Of a stretch of 6,323 bases of DNA, positions 1 through 4,137 are shown one piece after another (position 1 is the stretch's first letter; every line of letters begins with the position of its first letter). The position numbers were made by a program, and so were the translations under genes. Below the pieces are notes generated by a model. The model was not told where the DNA came from. It worked only from the letters and a program-made list of their open reading frames with translations, and searched no databases. Origin of the DNA: an uncultured Collinsella sp. Lineage in GTDB: Bacteria > Actinomycetota > Coriobacteriia > Coriobacteriales > Coriobacteriaceae. The stretch covers positions 1 through 6,323 of the forward strand of contig CABUVF010000127.1 in NCBI GenBank assembly GCA_902494945.1. The letters are read 5' to 3'.

Positions 1-143
1 CGCGTAAGGCCAGCGCGCTCGGTGAGCGACGCGACATTAATGCGCGAAAGGTCGCCGCTTTCGGCAAGCTCGCTGGCAAGTGCCTGGCGAAGGGCACGCT
101 GCGAGCGAAGGGACCGGCGATCGCATTTCTCGAGCTGGGACAA
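1..143 (-). CDS. TetR/AcrR-like transcriptional regulator, N-terminal part (runs off left edge)
   Basis: The minus-strand frame opens with a TTG codon at 143-141, directly behind a perfect Shine-Dalgarno AAGGAGG (154-148, 4-nt spacer). It stays open for 47 codons to the window edge. No ATG, GTG or other TTG follows in frame nearby, so TTG is the only sensible start. The peptide begins MSQLEKCDRRSLRSQRALRQ, continues with ALASELAESGDLSRINVASL and then TERAGLT. This fits the TetR N-terminus: a basic start, helix 1 (ALRQALASELAESG) and the first helix of the helix-turn-helix (INVASLTERAGLT). The recognition helix and ligand-binding domain lie outside the window, so the regulated genes and ligand cannot be named. 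Short palindromes upstream (166-207) are possible autoregulatory sites. The family call rests on the N-terminal pattern only. Confidence 0.72.
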   Translation of the reverse strand, partial: MSQLEKCDRRSLRSQRALRQALASELAESGDLSRINVASLTERAGLT

Positions 144-165
144 GCGTCCTCCTTGTTACTCAGCC

Positions 166-207
166 TGTGCGCTATTGCACAGTGCGAGTATTATTGCACA
201 CCGTGTG
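166..207 (-). promoter_or_regulatory. Putative promoter and palindromes upstream of the left-edge TetR-like gene
   Basis: On the minus strand an extended -10, TGC-AATAAT, lies at 198-190. It predicts a start near 183 and a leader of about 40 nt. No good -35 is visible at normal spacing. Palindromes surround it: CACAC-C-GTGTG at 197-207 touches the TG of the extended -10, and TGTGC-GCTATT-GCACA at 166-181 lies in the expected leader. GTGC at 182-185 and GCAC at 196-199 form another pair. This layout is compatible with autorepression by the TetR-like protein. That is inference, because half-sites of only 4-5 bp can occur by chance. Confidence 0.35.
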
Positions 208-235
208 TACCAACACGTAAAGGCAATATTTGGAA

Positions 236-264
236 TGTGACGAGGGGGCAGTCCCTTTGTCACA
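236..264. repeat. REP-like palindrome, copy 1
   Basis: This is a 29-nt hairpin sequence. The arms are TGTGACGAGGGG (236-247) and CCCTTTGTCACA (253-264), with the 5-nt loop GCAGT. The left arm differs from a perfect match at two positions, both tolerated as G:U pairs in a plus-strand RNA. It matches the copy at 644-672 at all but three positions and has the same loop orientation. It is an intergenic palindromic repeat unit. Read on the minus strand it could also end the transcript of the small gene at 393-518, although no strong T-run follows. Confidence 0.75.
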
Positions 265-295
265 ACCCGCCTGGCTTTTGGAGCGGCATTACCGA

Positions 296-324
296 TTGTC
301 CAAAATGTCATTCGTGGGTAGAAT
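296..324 (+). promoter_or_regulatory. Plus-strand promoter facing the small gene (antisense RNA promoter)
   Basis: The -35 is TTGTCC (296-301), followed by a 17-nt spacer and the -10 TAGAAT (319-324). This is a good sigma-70/SigA-type match. Transcription would begin near 331 and run rightwards, into the 3' end of the minus-strand small gene. No plus-strand protein gene follows, so if the promoter is active its product is probably an antisense or small RNA. Activity is inferred from the consensus match only. Confidence 0.5.
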
Positions 325-330
325 AGTGTC

Positions 331-417
331 GACGGCAGCCCAAGTTGTAGCTGGCTGGGCAGCGCCGTTGTTTGCATTAGGGGGTCAACGCCTTAGCGGC
401 GGCGACCCCTTCTGTTG
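331..417 (+). ncRNA. Candidate antisense RNA, possible type I antitoxin
   Basis: The extent is predicted from the promoter at 296-324 and a terminator-like hairpin ending at 409, followed by TTCTGTT. The RNA would be about 85 nt with two stem-loops. The 5' stem pairs ACGGC (332-336) plus GCCCA (338-342) with TGGGC (356-360) plus GCCGT (364-368). A single-stranded stretch follows, then the 3' hairpin (381-409). Bases from 393 onward are complementary to the last codons of the 41-aa gene, and the rest to its 3' untranslated region. This tail-to-tail overlap is how the RNA antitoxins of txpA/RatA and bsrG/SR4 in Bacillus are placed. No family is recognised by sequence, and expression is untested. 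Confidence 0.4.
381..409 (+). terminator. Terminator-like hairpin at the end of the candidate antisense RNA
   Basis: GGGGTC (381-386) pairs with GACCCC (404-409) and CGCC (389-392) pairs with GGCG (398-401). A 2x2 internal loop separates the stems and the apical loop is TTAGC. On the plus strand TTCTGTT follows, a moderate U-tract. On the minus strand no U-run follows, so the hairpin is more convincing as a plus-strand terminator. It overlaps the stop codon and last codons of the minus-strand small gene. Confidence 0.45.
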
Positions 418-518
418 CGCTTCGAACGCTGCTTGAGTGCCTCGGAAAGACCGACAAGCGCCGTGAAGAACGAGACCACGGCGGTCAGAAGTCTCACGAA
501 ATCAATCAAATCGGTCAT
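393..518 (-). CDS. Small membrane peptide, 41 aa, type I toxin-like
   Basis: The gene has an ATG at 518-516 and a TAA at 395-393. The start is preceded by GGGAGGTGAT (532-523), with 8 nt between GGAGG and ATG. This is nearly the full anti-16S complement and is the strongest evidence that the gene is real. The peptide starts MTDLIDFVRL, has a hydrophobic stretch LLTAVVSFFTALVGL (residues 10-24), then an amphipathic SEALKQ and a basic tail RSKRNRRGRRR. One short membrane-spanning helix followed by a cationic C-terminus is the usual build of type I toxins (TxpA/BsrG, Fst, TisB types) and of some small phage or stress membrane proteins. I see no diagnostic family motif. A LexA-box-like promoter lies upstream, an RBS-masking hairpin sits in the leader and a convergent antisense promoter lies downstream, all of which fit a toxin. 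The alternative is an ordinary small membrane protein of unknown role. Confidence 0.62.
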   Translation of the reverse strand: MTDLIDFVRLLTAVVSFFTALVGLSEALKQRSKRNRRGRRR

Positions 519-526
519 GGGCATCA

Positions 527-544
527 CCTCCCATCAAATGGAGG
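527..544 (-). promoter_or_regulatory. Ribosome-binding-site-masking hairpin in the leader of the 41-aa gene
   Basis: In the minus-strand mRNA, CCTCCAT (544-538) can pair with ATGGGAGG (534-527) around the loop TTG, with one bulged G. The 3' arm includes the GGGAGG Shine-Dalgarno core, so translation would be limited while the stem is closed. Type I toxin mRNAs often mask their ribosome binding site this way. The stem is short (7 bp) and its triloop is tight, so stability is uncertain. Confidence 0.4.
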
Positions 545-582
545 GCGCTGCCCGGCACATGGAACTGCCGTCAACGATACCG

Positions 583-625
583 ATTCTACCAGAGCCTAGT
601 TATATATACGAATATATGTTCGTAT
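583..625 (-). promoter_or_regulatory. Promoter of the 41-aa gene with an overlapping LexA-box-like palindrome
   Basis: On the minus strand an extended -10, TGG-TAGAAT (591-583), predicts a start near 576 and a leader of about 58 nt. The -35 window is occupied by a palindrome with arms ATACGAA (606-612) and TTCGTAT (619-625). Its core CGAATATATGTTCG (609-622) matches the Gram-positive/actinobacterial SOS box CGAAC-N4-GTTCG at all defined bases but one. A LexA dimer here would cover the -35 region and repress. The site match is seen in the sequence; LexA control is inferred. Confidence 0.45.
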
Positions 626-643
626 TCCAAGCACACAGGCCCC

Positions 644-672
644 TGTGACAAAGGGGCTGTCCCTTTGTCACA
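644..672. repeat. REP-like palindrome, copy 2, abutting the HAD gene stop
   Basis: TGTGACAAAGGG (644-655) and CCCTTTGTCACA (661-672) form a perfect 12-bp stem with loop GCTGT. The palindrome ends one base before the stop codon of the minus-strand HAD gene (675-673). It can therefore act as a transcript-end hairpin for that gene, although no T-run follows. It is a close direct-oriented relative of the copy at 236-264, and the two bracket the small-gene locus. A related half-arm, CCCTTTGTCGCA, occurs near the amtB start at 5524-5535. Confidence 0.8.
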
Positions 673-1536
673 TTATTCGATGACGGTGCGGGAGTTTTGC
701 TTGCGCATGGTGGCGAACATGTGTTTGGGGACGGCGTGGACCATGCAGCTGCCAATAGTTGCGCTCGCGGCAGCCTTAGCTGTATCGCTAGCGTTTTTGG
801 TCGCGTAGCTGTGGCGGAAACGCTTGAGCATGGCGATGTCATTTCCGCCGTCGCCATAAACCGCGACCTCGTCCTCGGCAATGCCGTAGTAGCCCGCCAG
901 CCAGGCCACACTCTCGCCCTTGTTACACGCCACGTCCGTGATCTCGAACATCACCGGATCGAACGGCGCGTTGACCACGCGGTCCGATCGCTCGGCAAGA
1001 TACGACTTAAGGTCACGCTCCAGCTCGGGCGAGGTCACGCGACAATTGATCTTGCATACATCGTGACGCAAGATATCGCCGATCGACTGGTCGAAATACT
1101 GTTCCTCGTGATACCCGCCGCGCGCACGCATGCCGCGCATCACAATACGCTTGATGGGGCTGTCCTTTTTAAAGCCCGCCTGATGCATCTCGAACGAACC
1201 GCTCGAAAACATGCCATCGGGCGTGGAGCAATCAAAGCAAATGTCCGGGAACGCCTTGAGCAGTTCCTCAGTGACCTGCGGGTCGATGGTCCAAGTCTTG
1301 AGCACCTCGCCATGGCTGTCGCGCACGATGGATCCATTGGAGCAGCAGGCGTCAAGCGCCAAGCCCGTAAAGCCATGCTCGCCGATCGGCAACGTCGAGC
1401 GTCCAGTCGCGGGAACCACGTGCAGGCCAGCCTCAGTCAGCTCGCGAATGGCGCGGCGGATGGTCCCATCCGCCTCGTGCAGGGCGTTCAGCAGCGTTCC
1501 GTCTAAGTCACTCGCGAACATCTTGATCATGGACAT
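673..1536 (-). CDS. Cof-type HAD-superfamily hydrolase (phosphatase), 287 aa
   Basis: This is a cytosolic Mg-dependent phosphatase of the Cof/YidA-like HAD IIB group. The group usually acts on sugar phosphates, FMN/PLP-type cofactors or other small phosphate esters. All four HAD motifs are present. Motif I is DLDGTL with nucleophile D10 and acid/base D12. Motif II is the Thr in PATGRS (T44). Motif III is the Lys in CNKGES (K206). Motif IV is GDGGND with D229 and D233. The segment between motifs II and III (about 85-190) is the alpha/beta cap that sets substrate choice, so the substrate cannot be told. Length is normal for the family. The start at 1536 follows AAGGAG (1546-1541, 4-nt spacer); an ATG at 1530 (10-nt spacer) is nearly as good. 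The longer open frame upstream of 1536 is MFS-side intergenic sequence without a ribosome binding site. The gene has its own promoter, so it is probably not strictly co-transcribed with the MFS gene. Confidence 0.9.
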   Translation of the reverse strand: MSMIKMFASDLDGTLLNALHEADGTIRRAIRELTEAGLHVVPATGRSTLPIGEHGFTGLALDACCSNGSIVRDSHGEVLKTWTIDPQVTEELLKAFPDICFDCSTPDGMFSSGSFEMHQAGFKKDSPIKRIVMRGMRARGGYHEEQYFDQSIGDILRHDVCKINCRVTSPELERDLKSYLAERSDRVVNAPFDPVMFEITDVACNKGESVAWLAGYYGIAEDEVAVYGDGGNDIAMLKRFRHSYATKNASDTAKAAASATIGSCMVHAVPKHMFATMRKQNSRTVIE

Positions 1537-1585
1537 GCCTCTCCTTCGTCTGCCCGATATTGTAGACGAAGGAGAGGCATGTCCA
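1530..1585. repeat. Perfect 22-bp inverted repeat across the HAD gene start
   Basis: The arms at 1530-1551 and 1564-1585 are exact reverse complements, separated by 12 nt (1552-1563). The left arm contains the HAD gene's ribosome binding site and ATG. The right arm covers the promoter spacer and most of the -35. As a result AAGGAGAGGCATGTCC occurs once on each strand, facing outwards. If a transcript entered from the upstream MFS gene, the RNA could fold into a 22-bp hairpin that buries the HAD start. Transcripts from the local promoter would lack one arm. Confidence 0.85.
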
Positions 1586-1586
1586 A
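1559..1586 (-). promoter_or_regulatory. Promoter of the HAD hydrolase gene
   Basis: On the minus strand, -35 TTGGAC (1586-1581) and -10 TACAAT (1564-1559) are separated by 16 nt, or 17 nt if TTTGGA is taken as the -35. The predicted start is near 1552. This gives a leader of about 16 nt containing AAGGAG before the ATG at 1536. The promoter overlaps the 22-bp inverted repeat. Confidence 0.55.
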
Positions 1587-1645
1587 ACAATGCCGTCCCG
1601 GCGCGGCGTACCACCGCCTTCACAAATTCACGGTGCCCCAGCGCG

Positions 1646-2908
1646 TTAAGACAATCGCCGCAATCGATTTTTCAGCCGATAAAACAGAGCCGTCGTCAAC
1701 GTCAGCACCGCCAACATGGCTGCGAATACAATCGCCGGTGTCCATCGATCATATGCAACCCCGTACGTCAATTGGCCGATAGGCGTTGCGCAGGAAAGGA
1801 CCATGTAAACGACCGAAAGCACTTTTCCGCAGAGCTCAGTCGGCGCTACCCGCTGAACAAACGCGATGATTTCAACCGACGTAATGCTCGCCCACACCAT
1901 GACCCATGCCGAACCAACCGCAAACACGGTGAACACGCATACATCTACGCCGAACAGCAGCGTAACAATAATCGGCGCGACTCCAAAACAGATCATCGCA
2001 ACATATCGGCATATGCCATTGAAAGAAAAACGATGCGGCCAAATGCCGACCAAGCCACTGCCGGTAAGACCACCCAGGCCCAGAGCAACCTCAACTATCC
2101 CAACGCAGGACGATTGCATGCCGAGATGCTTTGTAACAATAATGGGAGCGCCAATCGTTAGCCCAACCAACGCAAGGTTCAAAACTGCCGCAAGCAAAAT
2201 CACAGCGACCAATGATGCATTTTGCAACAGATACCGAATCGACTCCCGAAAATCGTTTCGGCATGTCGTGCGAGTCGCGCCGTCTCTCATCGTTTCAGAT
2301 GAGGCGTTTTGCTTGAGTGCGACCCCAAACAAGAGAGCTGAAATCGCAAACGCCACCGACGCGGTTGTGCAAAGAGCATCGATGCCAAAGCACCCATAGA
2401 CTGCCGTCCCGACCACAGGACCCAAGATATTGCTCACCATGGTCATCTGCGAAACCAATGCAGTGGCCCGCTCAACCTTCTCTTCACCCGCCATACGCAC
2501 CGTCTCAATTTGGAGCATTGGCTTTAGCAGCGATTGAACACCATATTGAACACAAAGTATCGCTACTACGACGACCGCAAGAGGCAACGAGCGCTTCATG
2601 GGGACAGACAGCAGTGATGCAGTCATCAGAGCAATGCCGAGGGACACGAGGACCTCGCGGTGTCTTCCCCGATCCGCTAAGATCCCACCAGCCGGAGTTG
2701 CGAGTACGCCGGGTATGAACGCCGTCGCCACGACGGCGCCATATAACGTTGACGATCCACTGCAATCGAACAAGTAAAGTGGATACGCAAAGCACAGCGC
2801 CGACAGCATCGAATACGTGCACAGCTGCGCAACCAGAAGTTCCGCGAGCCTGATTGACCGCACTGTTTTTGATTTCAACGAGACGCCGACGTCTCTCAGC
2901 CCAGCCAT
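1646..2908 (-). CDS. MFS transporter, drug-efflux-like (MefA/DHA3 type), 420 aa
   Basis: This is an integral membrane major-facilitator protein, most like proton-driven drug exporters of the DHA3 (macrolide-efflux MefA-like) type. Hydrophobic segments run through the whole length, consistent with 12 helices. The loop-2/3 motif A appears as GGILADRGRHR (residues 74-84), keeping Gly, Asp and Arg. A central polar loop around residues 200-220 separates the two halves. The start at 2908 is chosen because AGGGGGTGG lies just upstream; the frame is open to 2986, but that extension crosses an operator-like palindrome. It follows a TetR-family gene after 100 bp containing two operator-like sites, so induction by a toxic compound bound by that TetR is the natural model. 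The DNA looks richer in A/T than its neighbours, a hint of transfer. The substrate cannot be told from sequence. Confidence 0.85.
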   Translation of the reverse strand: MAGLRDVGVSLKSKTVRSIRLAELLVAQLCTYSMLSALCFAYPLYLFDCSGSSTLYGAVVATAFIPGVLATPAGGILADRGRHREVLVSLGIALMTASLLSVPMKRSLPLAVVVVAILCVQYGVQSLLKPMLQIETVRMAGEEKVERATALVSQMTMVSNILGPVVGTAVYGCFGIDALCTTASVAFAISALLFGVALKQNASSETMRDGATRTTCRNDFRESIRYLLQNASLVAVILLAAVLNLALVGLTIGAPIIVTKHLGMQSSCVGIVEVALGLGGLTGSGLVGIWPHRFSFNGICRYVAMICFGVAPIIVTLLFGVDVCVFTVFAVGSAWVMVWASITSVEIIAFVQRVAPTELCGKVLSVVYMVLSCATPIGQLTYGVAYDRWTPAIVFAAMLAVLTLTTALFYRLKNRLRRLS

Positions 2909-2921
2909 AAGCCCACCCCCT

Positions 2922-2942
2922 ATACATACCACTAGTATGTAT
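2922..2942. promoter_or_regulatory. Operator-like palindrome 1 for the TetR regulator
   Basis: ATACATAC (2922-2929) and GTATGTAT (2935-2942) are perfect inverted arms around a 5-nt centre. The site lies about 14 bp upstream of the MFS start codon, just before its ribosome binding site, where a bound repressor would block transcription. The half-site TACATAC resembles the AcrR-type operator half-site. The site matches the second copy at 2988-3007. No convincing MFS promoter hexamers are visible in this gap. Confidence 0.65.
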
Positions 2943-2987
2943 TTAATGACTTGAAAAGGGCAGCCGTGGCTACCCTCACAAATCAAT

Positions 2988-3007
2988 TACATACCGTTGG
3001 TATCTAT
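2988..3007. promoter_or_regulatory. Operator-like palindrome 2 for the TetR regulator
   Basis: TACATACC (2988-2995) plus GTATCTAT (3000-3007) repeat the arrangement of the first site. Together the two fit TACATACCNNNNGTATSTAT. The inner arms ATACC/GGTAT are perfect and there is one C/C mismatch further out. It sits immediately after the tetR stop codon (3011-3009) and starts 65 bp from the equivalent position of site 1, close to six helical turns. Two same-face sites would allow cooperative binding or looping; this is inference. Confidence 0.6.
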
Positions 3008-3008
3008 A

Positions 3009-3671
3009 TTACCACCCGGCGCGGTCCCATACGTCCCAAATCTGCGCCGTTGTCTGAAGCACTTCATTACCCAAATCGAGTCCCACCGCGGCGGCCATCT
3101 GCGCCAAACAATGAGCACGAGCGAGCATTCGATCCTTGGGCTCAAGCGGACGAAACAGTGGCAACAGCCAGAGATTCGCCAGCAACGACACGGCCTCTGC
3201 CGCTTCGCGCGGGCATTCGCACGCAATGGAGCCGTCGGCGATGCCCTCCTCGATCACCGGCAAGAGACAGCCATCGGCCGACTCGTCAAATGAGCCCTGG
3301 TACTGCATCGCCAGTAGGCGCGAGCTTTTTACCGGATCTGCTGCAGGACGCATACGTGCCCATAGCTCAATTTGCGGAACAACGGACTCGGAAGCGTAAA
3401 GCCTTTTTAGCTTTTGGGCGCCGGTCATATTACCGACGCCAAGCATCGAGCGACGGTGCTCAACAATCGGAGCCATCGCCCGATCAAACGCGGCGTTGAA
3501 AATCTCTTCTTTGCTCTTGAAGTGATGATAGACAGCGCCCTTGGTCATGCCATCGAGACGGTCAACGATATCTTGAATGCTCGTCCCCTCATAACCCTGT
3601 GCACAGAATAGCTCCAGTGCCGCGTCGAGAATCTTCGCGACCGTCTCCTCGGGATATTTATTACGCCCCAT
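3009..3671 (-). CDS. TetR/AcrR-family transcriptional repressor, 220 aa
   Basis: This is a one-domain-plus-ligand-pocket DNA-binding repressor. Residues 1-60 form the TetR N-terminal domain: MGRNKYPEETVAKILDAALE leads into LFCAQGYEGTSIQDIVDRLD, then the recognition-helix part GMTKGAVYHHFKSKEEIF. The helix-turn-helix covers about residues 30-52. The remaining 160 residues are a helical ligand and dimer domain with no diagnostic motif, so the ligand is unknown. Length is typical. The start at 3671 puts the HTH where the family has it, but the Shine-Dalgarno there is weak (GGATGGACGG). An in-frame ATG at 3707 lies exactly 6 nt after a -10-like TAAAAT and could be a leaderless start adding 12 residues. 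It is the same-strand upstream neighbour of the MFS gene and probably controls it through the two palindromes between them. The stop TAA overlaps no other gene. Confidence 0.9.
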   Translation of the reverse strand: MGRNKYPEETVAKILDAALELFCAQGYEGTSIQDIVDRLDGMTKGAVYHHFKSKEEIFNAAFDRAMAPIVEHRRSMLGVGNMTGAQKLKRLYASESVVPQIELWARMRPAADPVKSSRLLAMQYQGSFDESADGCLLPVIEEGIADGSIACECPREAAEAVSLLANLWLLPLFRPLEPKDRMLARAHCLAQMAAAVGLDLGNEVLQTTAQIWDVWDRAGW

Positions 3672-3674
3672 AAT

Positions 3675-3739
3675 CCGTCCATCCGCAACACAAGCCTTGT
3701 GCCTCATTGCAGCATTTTAACGTTGCGGATGGCAGACGG
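3675..3739. repeat. Inverted repeat spanning the tetR promoter and start
   Basis: CCATCCGCAAC (3679-3689) is exactly complementary to GTTGCGGATGG (3722-3732). The pairing extends with CCGT (3675-3678) to ACGG (3736-3739) across a 3-nt bulge. The 32-nt interior includes the -10 of the tetR promoter and a small palindrome CACAAG-C-CTTGTG (3689-3701). In a read-through RNA from glnB it could form a terminator- or attenuator-like hairpin; as DNA it could be a regulatory site. It does not match the TACATACC operators downstream. Confidence 0.6.
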
Positions 3740-3743
3740 TCGA
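3714..3743 (-). promoter_or_regulatory. Putative promoter of the tetR gene
   Basis: On the minus strand, -35 TCGACC (3743-3738) is followed after 18 nt by -10 TAAAAT (3719-3714), just downstream of the glnB stop codon. The -10 is a 5/6 match and the -35 is 4/6. The predicted start (about 3707) coincides with the upstream in-frame ATG, which suggests either a leaderless mRNA or use of the internal ATG at 3671. Confidence 0.4.
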
Positions 3744-3745
3744 TT

Positions 3746-4084
3746 CTACACCGCGGCCGGGCCGTGTTCGCCGGTGCGAATGCGGATGACTTCTTCGACC
3801 GGCTCGACCCAAATCTTGCCGTCGCCGACGGCACCGGTGCGGGCGGCATTGCAGATGATGTCGACAATGCCGTCGACATGTTCATCGGCGCAGATGAGAG
3901 TGAACTGCACCTTAGGGATGGTATTGACGAGCAGTTCGTTGCCGCGAACGTATTCCTTCCAGCCATGCTGCGCGCCGCAGCCCTGCACCTGGTTAATCGT
4001 CATACCGCGAACATCGGCAGCAAACAGCGCATCTTTAAGAACCTCAAGCTTCTCGGCACGAACGATCGCCGTAATCTTCTTCAT
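3746..4084 (-). CDS. glnB: Nitrogen regulatory protein PII (GlnB/GlnK type), 112 aa
   Basis: This is a cytosolic trimeric signal protein that senses ATP/ADP and 2-oxoglutarate and binds the ammonium channel AmtB to close it. Length and fold match the family. Visible landmarks are the start MKKITAIVRAEKLEVLKDAL, the T-loop (residues 37-55), Q39 and K58 for 2-oxoglutarate, R47 which plugs the AmtB pore, and the C-terminal signature GDGKIWVEPVEEVIRIRTGE (87-106). In the T-loop, position 51 is Leu where the modifiable Tyr51 is normally found, and position 49 is Asn rather than Ser. Uridylylation, adenylylation or Ser49 phosphorylation are therefore unlikely. B-loop Lys85 is replaced by Ala. ATG at 4084 follows AGAGAGG with 8 nt spacing. 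It lies 154 bp downstream of amtB on the same strand, the expected partner. A weak TTGAAT/TACTAA pair in the gap may give it its own promoter. I use glnB in the broad sense; glnK would be equally fair. Confidence 0.93.
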   Translation of the reverse strand: MKKITAIVRAEKLEVLKDALFAADVRGMTINQVQGCGAQHGWKEYVRGNELLVNTIPKVQFTLICADEHVDGIVDIICNAARTGAVGDGKIWVEPVEEVIRIRTGEHGPAAV

Positions 4085-4137
4085 AGTAAATTCCTCTCTT
4101 TAGTAAAGAAATGAATTGCCATTCAATGACGCGGGTT

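Noticed and set aside
156..377. Minus-strand 73-codon frame and the overlapping plus-strand frames at 22-240, 230-436 and 415-648
   Set aside because: No ribosome binding sites were seen, the translations are non-protein-like, and they overlap the REP palindrome and the better-supported small gene.
236..672. CRISPR array
   Set aside because: There are only two palindromic repeats about 380 bp apart, with a gene between them and no regular spacers or cas genes.
697..1506. Long plus-strand open frame (269 codons) opposite the HAD gene
   Set aside because: It is the mirror of a gene with all four HAD motifs. Its translation is rich in His/Arg/Ala with no recognisable domain, and no ribosome binding site was seen.
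1579..1782. Plus-strand 67-codon frame starting with AAGGAGAGGC-ATG
   Set aside because: Its good-looking start signal is the inverted copy of the HAD gene's own start within the 22-bp repeat. The frame then runs antisense into the MFS gene and gives no protein-like sequence.
1211..2161. Plus-strand open frame of 316 codons across the HAD gene start and MFS gene end
   Set aside because: It runs antisense through two well-supported genes. The translation is low-complexity Asn/Arg/Ser-rich and has no domain.
2909..2986. N-terminal extension of the MFS protein to 2986
   Set aside because: The extra codons cross the perfect operator-like palindrome and the ribosome binding site for the 2908 start.
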